Shown here in pieces: positions 6,204 through 11,924 of a stretch of DNA of 11,924 bases. Position 1 is the stretch's first letter, and each line of letters begins with the position of its first letter. Location of the stretch: positions 1 through 11,924 of the forward strand of contig ML986939.1 in the NCBI GenBank assembly GCA_010094045.1, written 5' to 3'. The notes under the pieces are model-generated. The model did not search any database. It saw only the letters and a list, made by a program, of their open reading frames with translations, and was not told the origin of the DNA. This DNA is from Lojkania enalia (lineage: Eukaryota; Ascomycota; Dothideomycetes; Pleosporales). The translations under genes and the position numbers were made by a program.

Positions 6204-7200
6204 ATAGATAAGAACGCGCTTATTAATATACTTAAAGAGATTTAAAGTAAACTAGACTCTTTATAATAGAAGAACGAGATGCTAGTAGAGGCCTTAATAA
6301 CCTAGGAGAACTACTATAAGTTAGACTTTAAAGTAATATAAAGAGAATTTAGTAGCCGCTAAACAGCTACTCTTCTATTAGCTACTAGTATATTAACAGC
6401 AATAGAACTATTACCCGTTTTTAGTCTAATTTAGCCTATAACCCTAGCTTCTAAATAGATACTTATATTAACTTTTAATCCGTCTAAAACTATATATAAT
6501 CTATATTTCTATTTTAACTACTTATCTAATCCTCTAATATTCTCTAGTAAACGTTTAGAGCTTTTATACTTTATTAGAAAGTTCTACTATAAACTAGAAG
6601 GAAACGCTAACTAATATCTAATTAAACGTACCCGCCTTCTATATACTTATTTTCGCCTAGAATAAGACCTAGTAATATTAGTTAATCTATTAATAGATAA
6701 GGGTATTAACTTTATAAACAGCTTAGTCGCCTTCTTAAAATCCACCTATAGTAACCGGAATAAGAAGACTATAGTATAGAGTAAGCTAAAGACCTTAAAA
6801 TAAGGCTAAAGTAGGTTCTCTATTTACTTTACTAAATTCTAACGTCTAATTGTAGATACTAAACTAAATAAGACCGGATAAATCGTATATCTCTAATATT
6901 CTCTCTCTAATAAACTCCGCTGTACTATAATAGGTGTTATAATACCTAGCACCCTAAACAACTATATTAACCTAATTTCCCTATATAATACTAACCTATA
7001 TTACCTATCTAGCAACTACTATAAATAACCGAAGTATTATACTACTTATTAGAAGGACCTGAATACTATAGAATTTAATACTTCTAGTTATATACCTGTA
7101 GGCTCTAATAAATAAGAAAAACGCCGCTATAAAGGACGTTATTATAAATATAGTAGTAAGGAATATATTTTACTAGAATATAGTACCCCTCTACTATTAA
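6204..7200 (+). pseudogene. gag: gag of element F (capsid plus CCHC zinc knuckle), inactivated
   Basis: Gag forms the particle in which Ty3/gypsy reverse transcription occurs. All recognisable pieces lie in one plus-strand frame (first bases at multiples of three). ATA at 6204, followed by GAT AAG AAC, is a plausible RIP-altered ATG start (inference). A Glu/Lys-rich N-terminus (readings LINILKEI and SKLDSL) precedes a capsid-like region at about 6470-7080 with readings YYKLEGNAN, GINFINSLVAFL and NNYINLISLY. A zinc knuckle follows at 7140-7181, where YYKYSSKEYILLEY matches the CX2CX4HX4C spacing with Tyr in place of Cys/His. Many in-frame TAA/TAG codons destroy it. The gag fragment A' is a second, older or equally old copy. 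Confidence 0.85.
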
Positions 7201-7690
7201 TCTATTAAGAGTCTTAGAGCTCTATTATACCCTATAGGTTTTACTTTTAATCTTCTAACTAATCCTCTAACTAATTCTTAATACGCTTATTATTTTATAG
7301 ATAAGACTATTACTTTTACTCTTAAACGCAGTTAGTCTTACTAACTAGAATATTACTAAAAGGTCTATTCTAGAAGTAAGTTATCTTTTAAGATTATACT
7401 TATACTAAATTTCTATATATCTATAGAACTAGCCTCTATAGAAATAGTTATAAGACTACTAGATTCTAGCTCCTTTTATAATTTATTAAGACCTAGTCTA
7501 GTAAGATATTAATATTCTTATTAATACTAGAGCTACTAGTTATAGTTATATCTATAGAGACCTTATATACACCCTAAAACTATTAAAGATATAACTTTTA
7601 TATAACCTATATCTAACTAGTTTTAATAGAAAAGTCTTTTATAAAAAGACTATCTTCTATTTTATTACTCTAACCCTCTAATACTTAAAC
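7201..7690 (+). pseudogene. pol: pol of F, aspartic protease region, inactivated
   Basis: Frame changes from gag to the next plus-strand frame (codons starting at 7201, 7204...). Reading FYISIELASIEI is followed by LLDSS at 7456-7470; the canonical retropepsin triad DSG or DTG would be DSG here, with Gly (GGC) turned into Ser (AGC) by G to A. A hydrophobic PLIL motif near 7675-7686 resembles the segment after the protease flap that usually leads into a LPW motif. Whether the gag-pol frame change was a natural ribosomal frameshift or a later indel cannot be decided from one decayed copy. Confidence 0.75.
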
Positions 7691-8104
7691 TATTTAGAGA
7701 TAGTATATCTCTATATAACTATACTAGAAAAATACTAGTTAATTCTAAGATAGCTATAGATATATAAGTATTATATAAACCTAGACTATAAAAATAAACA
7801 GCTAGTTTTTACTACTAACTAATACCTAACTTAATACTTATAATCTACTAATATTATTATCTACTAATAGTCTATTTAAACGATTATTAAAGATTATAAA
7901 CTACCTAATTCTAATATAAAAGGAGATCTTAAAGTAACTAATTTATAACTCTTATATAGTCTAAAGTTTAGATAATACTACTTAAAGCTTTATCTATTAA
8001 GTTATATCTAATATAATTACTAGCTATTTAAAATATTATACTAGTTAAAAGAATTTAAAACTAAAATTAATCTAACTTTAGATAAAGATTATAGTTAAGA
8101 AGAT

Positions 8105-9160
8105 CTATTTAAGCCTAAATACCTAAAATCTATATTATAACTAGATATATATTATATAGATATTATACTATTAGTCTAACTCTTCTAGTAATTTAACTAT
8201 AAAATCTTTACTATATTAATAGCTAATATTAATAAAGCTCTAGCCTTAAAGGTATATACTAACCCTATTACTAAAGTGCCTAAAAAATACTATAACCTAT
8301 TATTTATCTTCTTATATAAGAATATAGATAAGCTACCTAAATAATAACTATATAATTATAAGATTAAACTAGAGAATAGTAAGTAAGCTAGCTTTAGTCT
8401 ACTCTATAGAATATTCTAGAATAAGTTAAAGGTACTAAGAAAGTACCTTAATAAAAACTTATCTAAGAGATTTATTAGAGTAAACTTATTACTAGTAGCT
8501 ATATCTATAATTTTTATAAAGAAACTTAGAGGTAGTTTTTAATTCTATATAAATTATAGAGCCCTAAATACTATTACTATTAAGAACTAATACCTGATTC
8601 TACTAATCTAAGAAATATTAGTCTAATTTAGTAAGGCTAAGTATTATATAAAACTCGATATTATTGCCGCGTTTAATAAGCTAAGGATTGCTAAGAAAGA
8701 TAAATAGAAAACTACTTTTTATATACACTATAAGCTGTTTAAATATCTAGTAATACTTTTTAGCCTAGTTAATATTTTAAGTATATTCTAGTACTTTATA
8801 AATAATATATTAAAACTATACCTTAATATATTTTATACTACTTATATCGATAATATTCTAATATTTAGTAAGAATCTGAAGGATTATAAGTAATATATTT
8901 AGCTAGTTCTTAAAGCCTTAAGAGTAAATAGTCTATAGTTTAATATAGATAAGTATAAGTTCTACTAGTTAGAAGTAACCTATCTAAGGTATATAATTAT
9001 TATAGAAAGAATCTATATAGATCTAAAGAAGGTAGAGATAATTATTAACTAAGAATACTCTAAGAATATAAAAGATATTTAAACCTTTATAAGCTTTATA
9101 AACTTCTACTAACGATTTATTAATAACTTTTTATAAAAAGTCTCCCCCTTAGTAGCCCTA
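8105..9160 (+). pseudogene. pol: pol of F, reverse transcriptase, inactivated
   Basis: RT copies the element RNA into cDNA. In the frame of 8105 one reads, in order, an N-terminal region VPKKYYNLL (8276), KKLRGSF with YRALNTITIKN (about 8519-8590), LDIIAAFNKLRI (8654 on, catalytic Asp codon at 8657), LFSLVN near 8760, and YIDNILIFSKN at 8843-8875. The last is the YxDD catalytic box with the second Asp (GAT) converted to Asn (AAT), a TpG to TpA change. C-terminal thumb motifs FINFY and RFINNF follow near 9100. Motif order and spacing fit the Ty3/gypsy RT. Numerous TAA/TAG codons at former Gln/Trp positions make it non-functional. Confidence 0.95.
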
Positions 9161-9640
9161 ACTAAGAAGAATACTCGATTCGACTAGAATAATAACTGTT
9201 AATATTCCTTTAACTATCTAAAGGATACCTTTATTTCTATACTAATTCTCTAATACTTTAACTCTAAACTACTAATAGTAGTAGAAGCTAATACATCTAA
9301 TTTTATAACAGCTAGTATATTATTCTAGAAAGGCGCTAATAGTAAACTAAAATCTATTACCTACTTCTCTAAACGTATAAACCCTATTAAAAGCAACTAT
9401 AAGATATATAATAAGGAACTACTCGCGATTATCTAATATTTTAAGTAATAGAAGCCCGAATTAAAAGGCGCAGCATTTCTTATAGAAGTATTAAGCGATT
9501 ATAAGAACTTATAGTACTTTATAATAATAAAGTAGCTAAGTTACTAATAGGTCTATTAGTTAGAATATCTATTAAGGTTTAACTTTAATATTATATACTA
9601 ACCTAGAAAACTTAGAAAGAAGTCTAATACCTTAACTTAA
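9161..9640 (+). pseudogene. pol: pol of F, RNase H domain, inactivated
   Basis: Continues in the RT frame. Readings LTKKNTRFD, VVEANTS (normally TDAS; the first catalytic Asp has become Asn), ITYFSKRINPIKSNYKIYNKELLAII (split here as ITYFSKRINP and NYKIYNKELLAII) and FLIEVLSDYKNL give the usual Ty3/gypsy RNase H order. This domain removes the RNA template and, in intact elements, leaves the polypurine tract as primer. Confidence 0.9.
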
Positions 9641-9959
9641 AAGTTATAAGATAAGCCTATATAAGAAGAGGCCTATAAAAGTTGTTAATAGATATTACTT
9701 TATTCTAAACTATTCTAATAGATAGAAATAGGCCAATTAATTATAAAGATTATCGACGAAGAATACCCGAACGATAATCTAATCTAAGATACTCTAAAGT
9801 TACTAAAAGAAGGAACCTATTAATCTAAGCTTCTAACTCTAGCTAACTATAAAAAATATAATAAGTAACTATACTACTAAAATCGACTTATAGTATTAGA
9901 CTATAATAAGCTAAAGTTTAAGCTATTATAAGCCGTCTATAACTCGCTATTTAGCAGAT

Positions 9960-10790
9960 ATTCTAATTAAGGAAAGATCTTAGAACTACTCTAGTATAAA
10001 TACTATTAGTTAAAGATATTCGACTTAGTATAATAATATATAGGCTGTTATTATATATATTAAAGAAGTAAGACTTCTAGAGAGAAGTACTATAAATTAC
10101 TAAAACTATTATCTATACCTAAATAAAGGTTTTAAAATATTTCTATAGATTTTATAACTAATCTACTAGAATTAGAAGGTTATACGAATATTATAGTAGT
10201 AGTTAATAGGCTTAGTAAGTATAGATACCTAATACTATATATAAAAATTAAAGCTTCTAATATTATTTAACTATTCTATTACTATATATAGGTTTACTAT
10301 AGACTACTATATACTATTATATCTAACTGTAGAATATAGTTTATTTCTACCTTCTATTAAAAGCTTTATAGATAGCTATAAATTAATATACGTATTTTAA
10401 CTAGCTTCTATTTAAAGACTGATAGTTAGATAGAGAACGCTAATATAGTAATAGAACAAGTTCTCCAAGCCTATACTAGTTATAAATAAGATAACTAGGT
10501 TAAATAGCTGCTAATAGCGCAGTTTAAAGTAAATAATATAGTATCTAAATTAATAAAAGTTTCTCTATTTCTAGCCTATTTTAGCTAGCACCCTTAAATA
10601 AGCTTCGAGCTACCTATAGAGATCTATTAACTACTAAAATAGTCCCTAATAGTCTAGAAAGCTAATAGACTAGTTAATAAGATAAAAGATATTATAAAGT
10701 ATATTAGAGAAGAACTTACCTAAGTATAAGCGTTTTAATAAAAGTATACTAACTGTAAGCGCGTATTAGCACCTAACTACTAGATTAGTA
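9960..10790 (+). pseudogene. pol: pol of F, integrase (HHCC and DD35E core), inactivated
   Basis: Integrase inserts the cDNA into chromosomal DNA. Same frame as RT. A decayed zinc-binding segment is seen at 9960-10090 (YIGCYYIY corresponds to the CX2C half). The core starts ISIDF with the first catalytic Asp at 10148-10150. The second Asp is now Asn (AAC, 10325-10327, in TIISN), and Glu is kept at 10433-10435 (IENAN). The second and third positions are 36 codons apart, exactly the DX35E spacing. The core then continues through FLAYF and FELPIEIY near 10580-10630. Confidence 0.93.
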
Positions 10791-11242
10791 ATCTAGTCTA
10801 ACTAGACGCTAAAAATATATATATATAAAAACTGTTAAAAAAATTTAACTAGAAGAATATAGGCCTTTATAAGGTTATTATAAAGGTATTTTTATACGCT
10901 TATAAATTAAAGCTACCTAAATTAGCTAAAATATATCCTATATTCTATATATTACTATTATAGCTAGTACCTAAATTATTAGACTACTTATCTAGTTAAT
11001 AAGTATATAACTCTAAACTAATTAAGATTAATAGAGAACTAAAATATTTTATTAAATAAATAGAAGACTTCTACTATAATTAATAGAGACGCTAGTATAA
11101 ATACCTAGTTAAATAGACTAGCTATTATAACCTAGAATAGTACCCAGCTAGTAACTTTATTAAGATAACTACTGTAGAAGATTATTATACTAGAAATTTA
11201 AATAAATAAAACCTAAATATAATATTATATCTAGATTTTTAA
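10791..11242 (+). pseudogene. pol: pol of F, GPY/F-type segment and chromodomain, inactivated
   Basis: Still in the RT/integrase frame. GLYKVI near 10862 is the GPY/F motif and is followed by KIYPIFYILLL. The chromodomain is at about 11040-11200: YKYLVK at 11096-11113, then TAG at a Trp position, TSY, and YPASNF at 11141-11158, again preceded by a TAG at a Trp position. These are the aromatic and ESNL/ASNF hallmarks of integrase chromodomains, which in the family steer insertion towards heterochromatin marked by histone H3 methylation. The frame ends LYLDF-TAA at 11228-11242; the same end (LRLDP-TAA) is preserved in element D, supporting the position of the original stop. Confidence 0.9.
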
Positions 11243-11615
11243 TTAGATATTAGAGTTTAATTTAAGTATATTTCTAGACGCCTATAATAATACTATACTA
11301 ATATAATACTACTACTAATACTACTACTAATCCCTAGTATAGTACTACTATATAAACTAAACTAATTTAATCTCTAATATAGTACTACTATATAAACCGA
11401 ACCAACCTAATCCCTAATATAATACTCCTATTAACTACTAGTTGTATTAATATACCTACAATCTAACTTAATTCCTAATATAATACTATTATACGATAAT
11501 AACTAATTATATTAATATATCTACAACTTTAACTAATATTAGTATTAATAACTACTACTTAATTATAAATAACTTAAATATAATATAAAAACTTAACTTA
11601 TAGGAGTTTATAATT
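11243..11615 (+). repeat. 3' UTR of F with 40/60-bp minisatellite
   Basis: Between the pol stop and the polypurine tract. Repeat units containing AGTACTACTATATAAAC-like words start at 11341, 11381, 11421 and about 11482 (periods 40, 40, 61 bp). Reverse-complemented, element D has the same units and periods at 3908-4230. The first 90 bp after the stop also align with D. The last 90 bp before the polypurine tract show nothing recognisable. Confidence 0.85.
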
Positions 11616-11628
11616 AAAAGAGGGGTAC
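11616..11628 (+). other. Polypurine tract of element F
   Basis: AAAAGAGGGGTAC immediately before the 3' LTR start at 11629. It ends in GGGGTAC like those of B, C and D. Confidence 0.88.
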
Positions 11629-11844
11629 TATTATAGTAATACCGCGATACCTCTATACCTATACTACTCTTACTATAATACCCGAACTAGCTACTAGTAA
11701 CAGTTATTAGCTGCTAGCTAGAATATAACCAACTTATTATAACTATAATAGAGGAGGATTTTACCGACCTAGCTAGCTTATATAGTAGTATAGACCTAGC
11801 TCCTATAAAAACCTATATAATATAGATATCTCTATTCTTTATAT
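11629..11844 (+). repeat. 3' LTR of element F
   Basis: 216 bp aligned to 5872-6087 without gaps, differing by transitions. It retains CCGCGA and CCCGAACT where the left copy has CTATAA and CCTAAACT, so the right copy is less mutated. The terminal few bases are missing because an S LTR begins at 11845. Confidence 0.9.
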
Positions 11845-11924
11845 TATAATAGCGTAGATAAGATAATAGGTCTAAATGCGGCACGAATCTACTTAGAGGT
11901 ATATAGGAGTACGTGGGGGTTTAG
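11845..11924. repeat. Family S LTR, left-hand 80 bp (cut by window end)
   Basis: Gap-free match to 696-775, the left part of the complete S LTR. It starts TATAATAGCG at the very end of the F LTR, so S inserted within the last bases of F or just beyond; TATAT at 11840-11844 would be its left target duplication. Its right part and any interior lie outside the window. Confidence 0.85.

Larger units (their letters stand above)
5872..11844 (+). mobile_element. Element F: near-complete RIP-killed Ty3/gypsy chromovirus
   Basis: About 5.97 kb: 5' LTR (5872-6087), 5' UTR, gag, protease, RT, RNase H, integrase with C-terminal chromodomain, 3' UTR with minisatellite, polypurine tract, 3' LTR (11629-11844). 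The order protease-RT-RNase H-integrase and the chromodomain place it among the chromoviruses (Ty3/gypsy, Metaviridae-like elements) typical of fungi. Protein motifs are readable through dozens of TAA/TAG codons, so decay is mostly by substitution. Two frame changes occur (gag to protease; and near 7690). It interrupts element E. Its right target duplication cannot be read because an S LTR abuts its right end. It has no coding capacity now. Confidence 0.95.

Noticed and set aside
192..11844. Reading the whole block as one 11.7-kb retrotransposon bounded by S LTRs
   Set aside because: The sequence after 191 continues a gag reading frame in mid-domain, and that before 11845 is the end of the F LTR. 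Neither side has a primer-binding site or polypurine tract for S. Independent S insertions are simpler.
1..11924. CRISPR array, tRNA, rRNA or cellular protein genes
   Set aside because: I found no spaced short palindromic array, no cloverleaf with conserved T-loop sequence and no rRNA-like stretch. The repeats are explained by retrotransposons. The short direct repeats in C and D are contiguous minisatellites, not repeat-spacer arrays.

Overview
The window looks like a gene-free, AT-rich repeat block from a filamentous ascomycete (Pezizomycotina). No intact protein-coding gene is present. Nearly all of it is nested Ty3/gypsy-type LTR retrotransposons carrying the signature of repeat-induced point mutation (RIP). 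TpA dominates, duplicated copies differ almost only by C/T and G/A transitions (mainly CpA to TpA, its complement TpG to TpA, and CpG), and coding frames are filled with TAA/TAG where Trp, Gln and Arg codons would be expected. The organism call is an inference from this RIP pattern and the element types; the species cannot be named.

Layout: I distinguish four repeat families by their ends. S: 279-bp LTR, present as partial or solo copies at 1-191, 696-974 and 11845-11924. B/C/E: about 210-bp LTR starting TGTTACGG; solo LTR at 278-488, element B at 616-4744 on the minus strand, element C at 1081-2169 on the plus strand, truncated element E at 5335-5871. D: 217-bp LTR with perfect 8-bp terminal inverted repeats TGTCACGG/CCGTGACA, element at 3306-4518 on the minus strand. 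F: 216-bp LTR, a nearly complete chromodomain-bearing Ty3/gypsy element (chromovirus) at 5872-11844. Under all of these lies an older gag fragment (A', 192-277 + 494-615 + 4750-4826) closely related to F.

Nesting: five insertions can be read with 5-bp target-site duplications. The B-type solo LTR lies in A' (ATATA/ATATA), B in A' (TTAAT/TTAAT), and inside B are the S solo LTR (GTGTC/GTATT after RIP), C (ATAAG/ATAAG) and D (ACGAG/ACAAG after RIP). F interrupts E, and an S LTR abuts the right end of F. The order A' then B then {S, C, D} fits the heavier RIP decay of A', B, E and F compared with C and D.

How the elements relate: F carries decayed gag (capsid and CCHC knuckle), protease, reverse transcriptase, RNase H, DD35E integrase and chromodomain, but every frame is broken. 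B, C and D encode nothing recognisable, yet all share with F a polypurine tract ending in GGGGTAC directly against the 3' LTR. D begins, right after its LTR, with the last codons and stop of an F-like pol, followed by the same 40/60-bp minisatellite seen in the F 3' UTR. D is therefore best read as a gag-pol-deleted, non-autonomous derivative of an F-like chromovirus with a different LTR.
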